A DNA stretch of 64,000 bases from Kaistella soli. Lineage in GTDB: Bacteria > Bacteroidota > Bacteroidia > Flavobacteriales > Weeksellaceae. Under the pieces are notes generated by a model. It made no database searches. It was not told the DNA's origin and was given only the letters and a program-made list of their open reading frames with translations. Within the stretch, counting starts at the first letter, position 1. Each line of letters begins with the position of its first letter. Made by a program: the position numbers and the translations under genes. The stretch is from the NCBI RefSeq assembly GCF_019038595.1, contig NZ_JAHOPF010000001.1, positions 372,001 through 436,000 on the forward strand. The letters are read 5' to 3'. Shown one piece after another: positions 25,912-34,593 of the stretch.

Positions 25912-27333
25912 ATGAATATCGAACAGATTTATACCGGATGTCTGGCTCAGGGAGCATATTACATCACCTCAAACGGAGAAGCGGCTATCATCGATCCTTT
26001 AAGGGAAACTCAGCCTTATATTGACCGCCTCGAAAAAGACGGTGCGAAACTGAAATATATCTTTGAAACCCATTTTCACGCAGATTTTGTGAGCGGACAT
26101 GTGGACCTGAGTAACAGAGCAGGAGCGGAGATCGTTTATGGCCCTACAGCAAATCCGAAGTTTAAAAGCATTATTGCTGAAAACGATCAGATTTTCGAAA
26201 TCGGAAATGTAAAAATTAAAGTATTGCATACTCCCGGGCATACCATGGAGAGTTCATGTTTTCTGTTAATTGATGAACATGGGAAAGAATCTGCGCTGTT
26301 CAGTGGGGATACCCTTTTTCTCGGCGACGTCGGAAGACCGGATCTTGCCCAGAAAGCCTCGCACCTCACTCAGGACGAACTGGCGGGCTTGCTGTACCAA
26401 AGTTTAATTGAGAAAATTATGCCGCTTGCAGATGATATTACGGTTTATCCGGCACATGGAGCCGGGTCGGCTTGCGGAAAAAACATGCAGAAAGAAACAG
26501 TAGACACGCTCGGTAACCAGAAAAAGACCAATTACGCCCTTAACCAGCGCAATAAAGAAGCGTTCATTAAAGCAGTAACGAACGGTCTGTTGGCGCCTCC
26601 CGCTTATTTCGGAATGAATGTCGCGATGAATAAAAATGGATACGGCAGTTTCGAGCAAGTGCTGAATATGGGAATGACCGCTTTTTCTGCAGATGACTTC
26701 GAGATGACCGCAGAAAACAGTGGCGCATTGATTTTGGATACGAGAAGCAATGTAGATTTTGCCAAAGGTTTTATTCCGCAGTCGGTGAATATCGGGCTCA
26801 ATGGAGATTTTGCTCCTTGGGTAGGTGCCATGATTGTCGACGTAAAACAACCGATTTTATTGGTCAATGACGAAGGTCAGGAAGAAGAAGCAATTACCCG
26901 GTTGAGCCGTGTAGGTTTTGACTCTGTTTTAGGTCACTTGAAAGGAGGTTTTTCAGCATGGAAAAACTCAGGAAAAGAAACCGATGACGTGAACAGAATA
27001 ACTGCAGATGAATTTGCATCGCGTTTTGAAACAGGAAAAAGTATTGTAGTAGATGTCCGCAGGGAAAGCGAATATGCTGCGGAACATGTCGAAGAAGCTT
27101 ACAGCAAACCACTGGCGTATATCAATGACTGGATTAAAGATGTCGATTCTCAAGAACATTTCTTTCTGCACTGTGCAGGCGGTTACCGCAGCATGATTGC
27201 GGCTAGTATTCTGCAGGCACGAGGTTACCGGAATTTTACAGAAGTGGAAGGAGGTTTCAGCGCGATTGTACAAACCAATGTTCCCAGAACTGATTTTATC
27301 TGTCAAAGCAAAGTCTTATCACCCAATTCATAA
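25912..27333 (+). CDS. CstB-like persulfide dioxygenase/rhodanese fusion
   Basis: A 473-aa three-domain protein. Residues ~1-235 are a metallo-beta-lactamase-fold persulfide dioxygenase with His54, His56, Asp58 and His63 (ETHFHADFVSGH), then TPGHTMES and FSGDTLFLGDVGRPD. Residues ~255-350 are a rhodanese fold whose active-site loop has no Cys. Residues ~360-465 are a rhodanese with Cys421 in the CAGGYR loop. The order dioxygenase, pseudo-rhodanese, active rhodanese and the length match staphylococcal CstB, which turns low-molecular-weight persulfides into thiosulfate. No sulfide:quinone oxidoreductase is present in the window. The gene is preceded by its own copy of the shared operator. Confidence 0.9.
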   Translation: MNIEQIYTGCLAQGAYYITSNGEAAIIDPLRETQPYIDRLEKDGAKLKYIFETHFHADFVSGHVDLSNRAGAEIVYGPTANPKFKSIIAENDQIFEIGNVKIKVLHTPGHTMESSCFLLIDEHGKESALFSGDTLFLGDVGRPDLAQKASHLTQDELAGLLYQSLIEKIMPLADDITVYPAHGAGSACGKNMQKETVDTLGNQKKTNYALNQRNKEAFIKAVTNGLLAPPAYFGMNVAMNKNGYGSFEQVLNMGMTAFSADDFEMTAENSGALILDTRSNVDFAKGFIPQSVNIGLNGDFAPWVGAMIVDVKQPILLVNDEGQEEEAITRLSRVGFDSVLGHLKGGFSAWKNSGKETDDVNRITADEFASRFETGKSIVVDVRRESEYAAEHVEEAYSKPLAYINDWIKDVDSQEHFFLHCAGGYRSMIAASILQARGYRNFTEVEGGFSAIVQTNVPRTDFICQSKVLSPNS

Positions 27334-27360
27334 TTAAGTATAAATATTAAAGAAGAAATC

Positions 27361-27675
27361 ATGTTTAATTTATTTAAAAATCTTTTTACCCTGGACAACA
27401 GCGCTTTGGCTGAGATTATCAACAGCGGAGCCTATCTGGTAGACGTGAGATCTCCCGGCGAGTTCTCCTCCGGAACTGTAAAAGGCGCAGTAAACATTCC
27501 GCTGGATGCTATCCCGAAACATTTAGGTAAATTTGCCGGTAAGAAAAACACAGTGGTTTTCTGCAGAAGTGGTAACAGAAGCAGCCAGGCCAAAAGAATC
27601 CTGGAACAGAACGGCATCAGTAATGTGAGCAATGGCGGAGCCTGGCAAAATGTACAACAACTCTTAACAAAGTAA
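27361..27675 (+). CDS. Single-domain rhodanese
   Basis: A 104-aa sulfurtransferase. The Asp of LVDVRSPGEF and the active-site loop CRSGNRS with Cys68 are typical. There is no signal peptide that I trust, so it should be cytoplasmic. The gene lies 27 bp after the CstB-like gene and 8 bp before the YeeE-like transporter gene, in one transcript. It may pass sulfane sulfur between the transporters and the dioxygenase/rhodanese enzyme. Confidence 0.9.
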   Translation: MFNLFKNLFTLDNSALAEIINSGAYLVDVRSPGEFSSGTVKGAVNIPLDAIPKHLGKFAGKKNTVVFCRSGNRSSQAKRILEQNGISNVSNGGAWQNVQQLLTK

Positions 27676-27683
27676 ACGAAAAT

Positions 27684-28247
27684 ATGACAGAACTTATTCA
27701 GCAGCCGTGGCCTTGGTATATAGCAGGACCATTGATCGGACTTACCGTTCCGGCGCTGTTAATCCTCGGTAACAAATCATTCGGAATCTCATCTTCGCTG
27801 CGGCATATCTGTGCATCGTGCATGCCGGCCAATATTCCATTTTTCAAATACAACTGGAAAAAAGAGGTGTGGAATTTATTTTTTGTCTTCGGAATTTTTA
27901 TCGGCGGTGTAATTACCATGCTGTTTTTTTCAAATCCTAATCCGATTGAGGTAAACCCCAATTTGGCGAAGGAGCTCGCAGGATATGGTATTACCGATTA
28001 TAGCAACCTTGTTCCGACAGAACTCATGAACTGGGAATCTCTTTTCACGGTACGCGGTTTACTGATGATGGTCGGGGGCGGCTTCATGGTTGGATTCGGT
28101 ACCCGTTATGCGGGAGGGTGCACGAGCGGACACTCGATTATGGGAATTGCCAATCTGCAGCTTCCGAGTTTGATTGCCACAGTGTTTTTCATGATTGGCG
28201 GCTTTTTGATGGCCAATGTATTACTTCCGATAATTCTTTCTCTTTAA
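27684..28247 (+). CDS. YeeE/YedE-family sulfur transporter, half 1
   Basis: A 187-aa membrane protein with about four to five helices and the family motif GGCTSGH (Cys146), plus Cys43 and Cys46 in HICASCMPAN. Full-length YeeE (TsuA) imports thiosulfate through a path lined by conserved cysteines. Here the transporter is split in two adjacent genes, this one carrying the GGCTSGH motif and the next carrying GACPGP. The start is 8 bp after the rhodanese gene. Confidence 0.87.
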   Translation: MTELIQQPWPWYIAGPLIGLTVPALLILGNKSFGISSSLRHICASCMPANIPFFKYNWKKEVWNLFFVFGIFIGGVITMLFFSNPNPIEVNPNLAKELAGYGITDYSNLVPTELMNWESLFTVRGLLMMVGGGFMVGFGTRYAGGCTSGHSIMGIANLQLPSLIATVFFMIGGFLMANVLLPIILSL

Positions 28248-28257
28248 AATTAAAAAA

Positions 28258-28758
28258 ATGCAACAGAATATAGATCCTAAAGACGATCTCGAACTAAGGT
28301 CACTGGATACCATGTGTGTGAACGAAAGCCACCTGCAGCACCGCTGGTATCATAATCTCAAATATCTTGTACTCGGAACCCTCTTCGGAATTCTCTTTAT
28401 CAAAGCTGAGGTAATCAGTTGGTTCCGCATTCAGGAAATGTTCAGGTTACAGTCTTTTCACATGTACGGTATCATTGGCAGTGCTGTTCTGGTCGCTATG
28501 ATTTCGATATTTCTGATTAAGAAATTCAATGTCAAAACCGTTTATGGAGAAGAAATCGTTTTCCACAATAAGACCTTCAATAAAGGCCAAATCTATGGAG
28601 GACTCATTTTCGGCTTAGGCTGGGCACTTACCGGCGCATGTCCGGGGCCGCTTTTTGCTCAGATCGGAACAGGTGCAACCGTGATAGCGGTAACTTTGTT
28701 GAGCGCTATTGCCGGAACATGGGTGTATGGATATTTCAGAGAGAAATTGCCTCATTAA
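28258..28758 (+). CDS. YeeE/YedE-family sulfur transporter, half 2 (DUF6691-like)
   Basis: A 166-aa membrane protein with a ~35-residue cytoplasmic N-terminus and about four helices. The conserved GWALTGACPGP contains Cys128, the counterpart of a pore cysteine of full-length YeeE. Its 10-bp spacing from half 1 and complementary motifs suggest the two form one thiosulfate- or persulfide-permeable unit. The direction of transport is not evident from sequence. Confidence 0.86.
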   Translation: MQQNIDPKDDLELRSLDTMCVNESHLQHRWYHNLKYLVLGTLFGILFIKAEVISWFRIQEMFRLQSFHMYGIIGSAVLVAMISIFLIKKFNVKTVYGEEIVFHNKTFNKGQIYGGLIFGLGWALTGACPGPLFAQIGTGATVIAVTLLSAIAGTWVYGYFREKLPH

Positions 28759-28791
28759 ACTCTGTAAAACTTTCAAAATAAATCACAAAGA

Positions 28792-29325
28792 ATGAATTCG
28801 GAAAGAAAAGCACACTGGGAAAAAGTGTACGAAACGAAAAACCCAGACGAAGTGAGCTGGACTCAGGAAGTTCCGATAACTTCGCTGGAAATGATCCGCT
28901 CGTTTAACTTAGACCGTTCTGCAAAGATCATTGATATTGATGGCGGCGACAGCAAACTCGTGGATTTTCTCCTCGATGAGGGATTTGAAAATATTACCGT
29001 TCTTGATATTTCCGCGAAAGCGCTTGAAAAAGCCCAGAAAAGGTTAGGTGAAAAAGCTGAAAAGGTGACATGGATCGTGAGCGATATTACGGAATTTAAA
29101 CCGGATACGACCTACGACATTTGGCATGACCGCGCTACCTTCCATTTCCTGACGGAGGAATGTCAGATTAAAAAGTATGTGGAAATTACTGAACACGCCG
29201 TAAGCGGTTATCTTACCATAGGAACATTCTCAGAAAACGGCCCCGAAAAATGCAGCGGTCTGCTAATTAAACAATATTCTGAAGAAAGCTTTGCGAGGTT
29301 TTCGGAAAAGGTTTTGAGACTTTAA
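28792..29325 (+). CDS. Class I SAM-dependent methyltransferase
   Basis: A 177-aa Rossmann-fold methyltransferase. The SAM loop is IIDIDGGDSKLVD (with DGGD in place of the common GxGxG), followed by TVLDIS and the motif IV region YDIWHDRATFHFL. HDRA and the short length recall thiopurine-methyltransferase-like enzymes. It lies 33 bp after the second half-transporter gene, so it is probably the end of the sulfur operon. Methylation of sulfide or a thiol is an attractive guess; I have no direct evidence for the substrate. Confidence 0.82.
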   Translation: MNSERKAHWEKVYETKNPDEVSWTQEVPITSLEMIRSFNLDRSAKIIDIDGGDSKLVDFLLDEGFENITVLDISAKALEKAQKRLGEKAEKVTWIVSDITEFKPDTTYDIWHDRATFHFLTEECQIKKYVEITEHAVSGYLTIGTFSENGPEKCSGLLIKQYSEESFARFSEKVLRL

Positions 29326-29592
29326 ATTGTCGGCTCGAAAATCATCTGACTCCTTTCGGAACGGAGCAGAATTTTGTGTTCTGCAGTTTTGTAAGGAAAG
29401 TATAATCCGTGGAAAATAATTTTTATTTCCGCAAGTAAGGAGCCATTGTACTTTAAATGATTTCTTAGAATCTAGAGTATTGCGGCCAAAGGAAAAACAT
29501 GTTTTTTTTTTAATTTCAGAAGGTGAAATCAATCTTTGGAATGATTTTCACTGTGAACTTAAATACTTATGTTAACCTTTATAACCAATACT

Positions 29593-29844
29593 ATGAAAAT
29601 AAAAATCAACGGATTCGAATACACCAAAGAAGAAGTGCTGGAGGGACTTAAAGAAAAAGGTTACCTGATTCTCAAACATACCATTCATGTGGAAAAGTGC
29701 ATCAACGGCTGTTTTCACGTCAGAAAACACTATCATACCGAATGTGCCCTGAAGGGAGAGGATCTTCCGGATGAAAACACCCAGTGGCACCATGTCGCTT
29801 CGAAAGTATTTAAAAGGTTCTACTCTAAACCGCCTCTTGTGTAG
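29593..29844 (+). CDS. Small Cys/His-rich hypothetical protein
   Basis: An 83-aa protein from ATG 29593; an in-frame ATG at 29569 would add eight residues. The central part carries HVEKCINGCFHVRKHYH and TECAL, that is three Cys and four His within about 25 residues, spaced like a possible metal site. There is no signal peptide or membrane segment. It lies between the sulfur operon and the large unassigned Cys-containing protein. I do not recognise the family. Confidence 0.65.
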   Translation: MKIKINGFEYTKEEVLEGLKEKGYLILKHTIHVEKCINGCFHVRKHYHTECALKGEDLPDENTQWHHVASKVFKRFYSKPPLV

Positions 29845-30056
29845 TTTTCATCGTTTCGGACAGTTCTCATCCCTTTTTTCAGTAATTTAAACGTAGGTGC
29901 TTAGTGACGCTCAATAAAAATATTAGCTGTTTAATATCATTTATTTAGAGATGTCCGTGCATTGCTGCGTTGTGTTTAAATCTTTATATTTGTTCATCTA
30001 ATCAATACTTTTGTCCCGTCCGTGGACAGAGGTTACCTTATAACCTTTTTTTAAGC

Positions 30057-31868
30057 ATGAACAATAAACCCTTACATCATTTCCACATTCCGGTCATGGG
30101 ATTGGCTTACACCATCGACAGTCCTATCCGGGTAGCCCAGTACGGTATTTCCTCCGTTGTCTCTATCATCGATGATGAAATTGTAGAGCGAATGAGAGAT
30201 TTTTACAGCAGCAAATTCAATTTTGATTTTTCTGCAATTTCAATTAAGTCCGAAGATTACCGAGCCAAAAGAGTAACCGCGTATCTTGATCTCATGGACG
30301 GTATCGTAAAGAAAAAATTTAATGAGTTTAAGGATGAACTCAGCAAAAATGCGGATGCGCTTCAGAATTTTATGGGTATGCTGCCGAATGCCTCCGATTT
30401 TAAGGAAGGTCTGCAAAGTATTCTTGATAAAAAAGATGATCTTGCAGGACAGATTAAAAATTATCTTGAAGCTCATCTCAGTCCGGGTGAAATAGATGTC
30501 AACATCATGACAAAAGTGGACAAAGATAACTTTGTGAAAAATGAACAGCTTCCTACCATGTACAACGATGCACATGCATCATTACGTGGTTTTGCAAACA
30601 GTCAGCTTTCCAGTTCTGTGGTATTTTCTGCCGGAATGAATCCGCGGCTTTACAGCTATTTGGAAGAGTTTGATGATTTTTATCCGGATAACGCCGGAAC
30701 GTTGAAAAAGAAGATTATTCTAAAGGTCAGCGATTTCCGTTCGGCAATGATTCAGGGAAATTTTCTGGCAAAAAAAGGACTTTGGGTATCGGAATACAGA
30801 ATAGAATCAGGATTAAACTGCGGCGGACATGCATTTGCCACCGAAGGCCTGCTGCTTGGACCTATCATGGAAGAATTCAAACAGAAAAAAACTGAACTTC
30901 AGACTTCTGCGCATTCACTGATGAGTGCTGCTCTCCAACAGAAAGGCAGAACGGTACCTGCACAGCCTCTTGAGATAAAAATCACGGTACAGGGCGGTGT
31001 CGGTACTGCTGAAGAGCATGAATTTTTACTTTCCCATTATGAGGTCGACAGTGTCGGCTGGGGGTCGCCGTTTTTACTCGTTCCTGAGGCTACTTCTGTA
31101 GATGTTGAAACCAGAACCCTTTTAGCACAGGCGAAAGAAGATAATTTTTATTTAAGTAATATTTCACCGCTTGGTGTGCCTTTCAATACGGTAAAAGGAA
31201 CAAGTAACGAGTTCATCAAACAGCACAATATTTCAGGAAATAAGTATGGAAGTTCATGTCCGAAGAAATTTCTGGCTTTAAGTAAGGAATTCGGTCCGAA
31301 AGGAACCTGTACCGCTTCAAAAAAATACCAGGACATCAAGCTTGCCGACCTGGAAAGCGAAAAGGAGAATCTGAACCCGAAACAGTATGAAATTCAAAAA
31401 AGCAAAATCACCGATAAATCCTGTTTATGTGTAGGATTGGTAAATTCAGCATATATGGAGCAGGGGATTGCGGTAAAAGGCGAAAAGCAGGGAGTAGTGG
31501 TGTGTCCGGGGCCCAACCTCAGTTATTTCGATAAAGAGGTGACGCTTTCCGAGATGGTAAGACATATCTACGGAAACGTGAATATTCTTCCTGATCACCG
31601 ACGTCCTCATGCTTTCATCAATGAACTGAAACTCTATGTAGATTATCTGAAGAAAGAGATTGTTGAATTTTCGGATGAAATTACAAAGTCTCAGGTTAAA
31701 AAGTGGGAGGGATTCAAAAATAATTTGCTGAGCGGGATTCAGTACTACGAAGATTTATTTGTGAATACGAGTTTCTTTAAGCCCAATTTGGAATTAATTA
31801 CTTCTGAATTAAAAGATTTTAAACTGAAAACCGCTCATATTGAAATTCCCCAAATTAAAAGTGAGTAA
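30057..31868 (+). CDS. Large conserved-looking protein of unknown function with six cysteines
   Basis: A 603-aa protein from ATG 30057; the frame is open to 29970 but those residues look non-coding. The N-terminus (HIPVMGLAYTIDSPIRVAQYG) resembles the first strand of a flavin-dependent TIM barrel such as nitronate monooxygenase or glutamate-synthase-like proteins. GLNCGGHAFATEG around Cys255 supports that. Further cysteines are at 401, 418, 456, 458 and 483 (SSCPKK, GTCTASK, SCLCVG, VVCPGP), a spacing that could hold an iron-sulfur cluster. There is no signal peptide or membrane helix. I cannot name the function; a flavin/Fe-S redox enzyme is a hypothesis. A terminator follows. Confidence 0.8.
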   Translation: MNNKPLHHFHIPVMGLAYTIDSPIRVAQYGISSVVSIIDDEIVERMRDFYSSKFNFDFSAISIKSEDYRAKRVTAYLDLMDGIVKKKFNEFKDELSKNADALQNFMGMLPNASDFKEGLQSILDKKDDLAGQIKNYLEAHLSPGEIDVNIMTKVDKDNFVKNEQLPTMYNDAHASLRGFANSQLSSSVVFSAGMNPRLYSYLEEFDDFYPDNAGTLKKKIILKVSDFRSAMIQGNFLAKKGLWVSEYRIESGLNCGGHAFATEGLLLGPIMEEFKQKKTELQTSAHSLMSAALQQKGRTVPAQPLEIKITVQGGVGTAEEHEFLLSHYEVDSVGWGSPFLLVPEATSVDVETRTLLAQAKEDNFYLSNISPLGVPFNTVKGTSNEFIKQHNISGNKYGSSCPKKFLALSKEFGPKGTCTASKKYQDIKLADLESEKENLNPKQYEIQKSKITDKSCLCVGLVNSAYMEQGIAVKGEKQGVVVCPGPNLSYFDKEVTLSEMVRHIYGNVNILPDHRRPHAFINELKLYVDYLKKEIVEFSDEITKSQVKKWEGFKNNLLSGIQYYEDLFVNTSFFKPNLELITSELKDFKLKTAHIEIPQIKSE

Positions 31869-31888
31869 ATAATCATACTTCATCATAC

Positions 31889-31917
31889 AACCGCTTCTGA
31901 AAAGAGGCGGTTTTTTT
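31889..31917 (+). terminator. Terminator after the 603-aa unknown protein
   Basis: A 10-bp stem AACCGCTTCT with one G-T pair and a GAAA-type loop is followed by seven T. Confidence 0.85.
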
Positions 31918-32007
31918 ATATCTTGTTTTCCATTAATAGCAATCGTGACTGTGCTTTTAATTTTACAATTTCTGTTTATCTTCGGATCGATTTGCTGTAT
32001 TTTAGAA

Positions 32008-33543
32008 TTAAGTTTTTTCAGGAACAAGATACATCGGATCCTCCAGAATATTGACCTCAATGATGGCTTCTGCATTTTTTAAAAGGGTAATACAGTCCGG
32101 ACTTAAATGCTGCAGCCTGACGGTTTTACCGGCATTATGATATCGCTGGGTAATGGCATTCAGGGCTTCGATAGCCGACATGTCAACCACACGGCTTTCC
32201 GCAAAATCGATGATAATTTCAGCGGGATCATTCGCTACATCAAACTTTTCTGAAAAATTGGTCACTGAGCCGAAGAACAGCGGGCCGTAAATATCGTAAT
32301 GCTTTACGCCGTTTTCGTCCACGTGTTTTCGGGCACGGATCCGCTTGGCATTGTCCCACGCAAAAACCAGGGCAGAAATAATCACTCCAATTAAAACTGC
32401 CAATGCAAGATTATGAAGGAAAACGGTAATTAAAGTCACCACAATCATTACGAAAATATCAGATCTCGGCATGCGTTTAAAAATTCTCAAACTTGCCCAT
32501 TCGAAAGTTCCGATGGCTACCATAATCATCACACCGGTCAGCGCTGCCATCGGTAATTTTCCAATGACGGGCGCGCCGACAAGGATAATCACTAATATAG
32601 TGAGAGCAGCAACAATTCCAGAAAGTCTTGCGCGCGATCCTGCGGAAAGATTCACCAAAGTCTGCGCGATCATCGGACAGCCGCCCATTCCGAAGAAGAA
32701 GCCGTTTAAAATATTGGCACTTCCCTGAGCCACGCATTCTCGGTTAGAATTGCCTTTGGTTCCGGTGATTTCATCCACCAGATTCAGCGTTAAAAGTCCT
32801 TCCGTTAAACCAACGGCCGCCATAATCATGGCATAGGGAAAGATGACTTTCAGTGTTTCGAGGTTCAGCGGAATGTTTGGAATGTGGAAAGGTGGTAGAC
32901 TACCGCTTACCGAAGCAATATCTTCCACCTGTTTGGTATCGATATTAAAGATCATGACGATGGCGAAAACAACTGCAATAGCGACGAGGGATGCCGGGAT
33001 TTTTTTGGTGAGTTTCGGCAGCAGCAGGACAATGGAAATGGTGAGCGCAACTAAAACTGCCATGATCAGAAACGGTGTTCCTGTTAGCCACTCAGTGTTT
33101 CCGTTGACGGTCATTTTAAACTGCTCGAGCTGAGACATGAAGATCACAATGGCAAGTCCGTTCACAAAACCGAACATTACAGGTTGTGGTACCAGTCTTA
33201 TGAATTTCCCGAGTTTCAATAATCCTACGCCGATCTGCAGCACACCGGCTAAGGCGATGGCGCCGAAAACATATTCCAACCCGTGTGATTTCATTAAGGC
33301 GATGAGAACGATAACTGTTGCGCCTGCACCGCCGGAAATCAGTCCGGGTCGTCCTCCGAAAATTGCGGTCACAAGTCCCATAATGAAAGCGCCGTACAAT
33401 CCAACCAATGGCGGAAAACCAGCTAAAATGGCGAATGAAAGTGACTCGGGAATCATCGTCATTGCGACGGTAAGACCGGCCAGAATTTCAGTGCGGTAGT
33501 TTACTTTCTGGGAGAAATCGAACAGGTTCAGAACAGCTTTCAT
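32008..33543 (-). CDS. SulP-family anion transporter with STAS domain
   Basis: A 511-aa inner-membrane protein. The N-terminal block (LAGLTVAMTMIPESLSFAILAG and FPPLVGLYGAF) is the SulP signature, and about twelve to fourteen helices follow. A C-terminal STAS domain (about 405-500, with VDMSAIEALNAITQRYHNAGK) lies in the cytoplasm. Substrates in the family are sulfate, bicarbonate, or C4-dicarboxylates. Its location a few genes from the sulfur cluster does not prove sulfate, since it is transcribed separately on the other strand. Its -7 box TACTTTTG is at 33560-33567. Confidence 0.9.
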   Translation of the reverse strand: MKAVLNLFDFSQKVNYRTEILAGLTVAMTMIPESLSFAILAGFPPLVGLYGAFIMGLVTAIFGGRPGLISGGAGATVIVLIALMKSHGLEYVFGAIALAGVLQIGVGLLKLGKFIRLVPQPVMFGFVNGLAIVIFMSQLEQFKMTVNGNTEWLTGTPFLIMAVLVALTISIVLLLPKLTKKIPASLVAIAVVFAIVMIFNIDTKQVEDIASVSGSLPPFHIPNIPLNLETLKVIFPYAMIMAAVGLTEGLLTLNLVDEITGTKGNSNRECVAQGSANILNGFFFGMGGCPMIAQTLVNLSAGSRARLSGIVAALTILVIILVGAPVIGKLPMAALTGVMIMVAIGTFEWASLRIFKRMPRSDIFVMIVVTLITVFLHNLALAVLIGVIISALVFAWDNAKRIRARKHVDENGVKHYDIYGPLFFGSVTNFSEKFDVANDPAEIIIDFAESRVVDMSAIEALNAITQRYHNAGKTVRLQHLSPDCITLLKNAEAIIEVNILEDPMYLVPEKT

Positions 33544-33559
33544 CGGAGTTATTATGCTG

Positions 33560-33567
33560 CAAAAGTA
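33560..33567 (-). promoter_or_regulatory. Promoter -7 box of the SulP gene
   Basis: Minus-strand TACTTTTG, a perfect TAnnTTTG, is 16 bases before the ATG at 33543. Confidence 0.55.
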
Positions 33568-33657
33568 GGAGTTTGAGAAAGAAAGGACAAATTGCTTCCC
33601 TCAAACCAACTCCAGACTAGATTATATAGATAAGACCGGAAAGTGTGTGATATAAAT

Positions 33658-34467
33658 CTAATTTCCATTCAGGCTCCAAATCAAAGCCTTTTCTTTTACC
33701 GCGCGGAAAATCGTACTGTGCTCTTCAGTGGGAGCGGGGCTATAATTCCATTTTAAATTGGGGAGGTTTGCCGATTTTAAAGTTTGAGAAATCTGCTGGG
33801 TAAATTCGGAAGTGCTTGGTTCTTTGGAACTGGCAAACCATAATTTTTTTTGGCTTCCCGCAGGAAATTTCGTCAAATAGTCTTTCGCCGTTGAGGTTAA
33901 ATGATGATTGTTCCACCACAGCGAAGGATCAATAGCAATATAATTATCGAACATTTCCGGACTAGTGAAGAAAGTTTCCATGATGAATAATCCGGCCAAA
34001 GATTCTCCGATAATGCTTTTTTCCTGCGTCGCTCTGTATTTTCCGTTGATTTCTGGAAAAAGGTCCTCTTTAATAAAATCCCGGAATGTTGCCGAACCTC
34101 CTACAACTGCGGCGATTTTTTTATCCTCTTCAACGCTGGTAAATCCAGTGAGATCTCTTCTGCGCTGCGTATTTTCAATTCCGACAAGAATGACCGGGCG
34201 GATCCTTTTTTCCTTGATCAGTTTTGCAACGGTATTGGCAAGATGAGGAAAATCTTCCTTAATTCCGCCGTCCGCCATATAAAGAACCGGAAAAGAGGAA
34301 TTTGTGGACAGGTATTCTGATGGTTTCCAGACATTAATAATTCTTTTTTCACCCAACAGTTTGGAATCCAGTATAAAAGAGTCATGCACCGGAACTGGAT
34401 CGGTTTGCTGCACGCTGCTTGCGCAGCTGCTGAGTAAAATAAGGAGGAATAAGGACAGATAATGCAT
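33658..34467 (-). CDS. Esterase-D/IroE-like alpha/beta hydrolase lipoprotein
   Basis: A 269-aa protein with a lipoprotein signal peptide ending at LLSSC (Cys15). An alpha/beta-hydrolase of the putative-esterase (esterase D/IroE/Fes) type follows, with nucleophile motif GESLAG and the conserved DPSLWWNN. The likely location is the periplasmic or outer-membrane face. Relatives hydrolyse siderophore esters or other bulky esters. No siderophore genes are next to it, so the substrate is open. Confidence 0.83.
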   Translation of the reverse strand: MHYLSLFLLILLSSCASSVQQTDPVPVHDSFILDSKLLGEKRIINVWKPSEYLSTNSSFPVLYMADGGIKEDFPHLANTVAKLIKEKRIRPVILVGIENTQRRRDLTGFTSVEEDKKIAAVVGGSATFRDFIKEDLFPEINGKYRATQEKSIIGESLAGLFIMETFFTSPEMFDNYIAIDPSLWWNNHHLTSTAKDYLTKFPAGSQKKLWFASSKEPSTSEFTQQISQTLKSANLPNLKWNYSPAPTEEHSTIFRAVKEKALIWSLNGN

Positions 34468-34562
34468 TGTTTTTATATGGATGAATTCTGAGGTTCTTAA
34501 AGGGTTCCGGATTAAATTAACGGTTTTTTTGAATGTGTCAGTGGTCTTTTTTCATAACAGTA

Positions 34563-34587
34563 AAAAGCACGGCTTTAACCGCGCTTT
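34563..34587 (-). terminator. Probable terminator of the acyl-CoA ligase gene
   Basis: A 9-bp imperfect stem AAAGCACGG/CCGCGCTTT has an A-rich left flank that becomes a T tract on the minus strand. It lies just past the ligase stop. Confidence 0.6.
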
Positions 34588-34593
34588 GAAAGT

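Noticed and set aside
29326-29592. Possible small gene or RNA between the methyltransferase and the 83-aa gene.
   Set aside because: No frame of note, no box matching TAnnTTTG and no stable hairpin. I see only AT-rich sequence.
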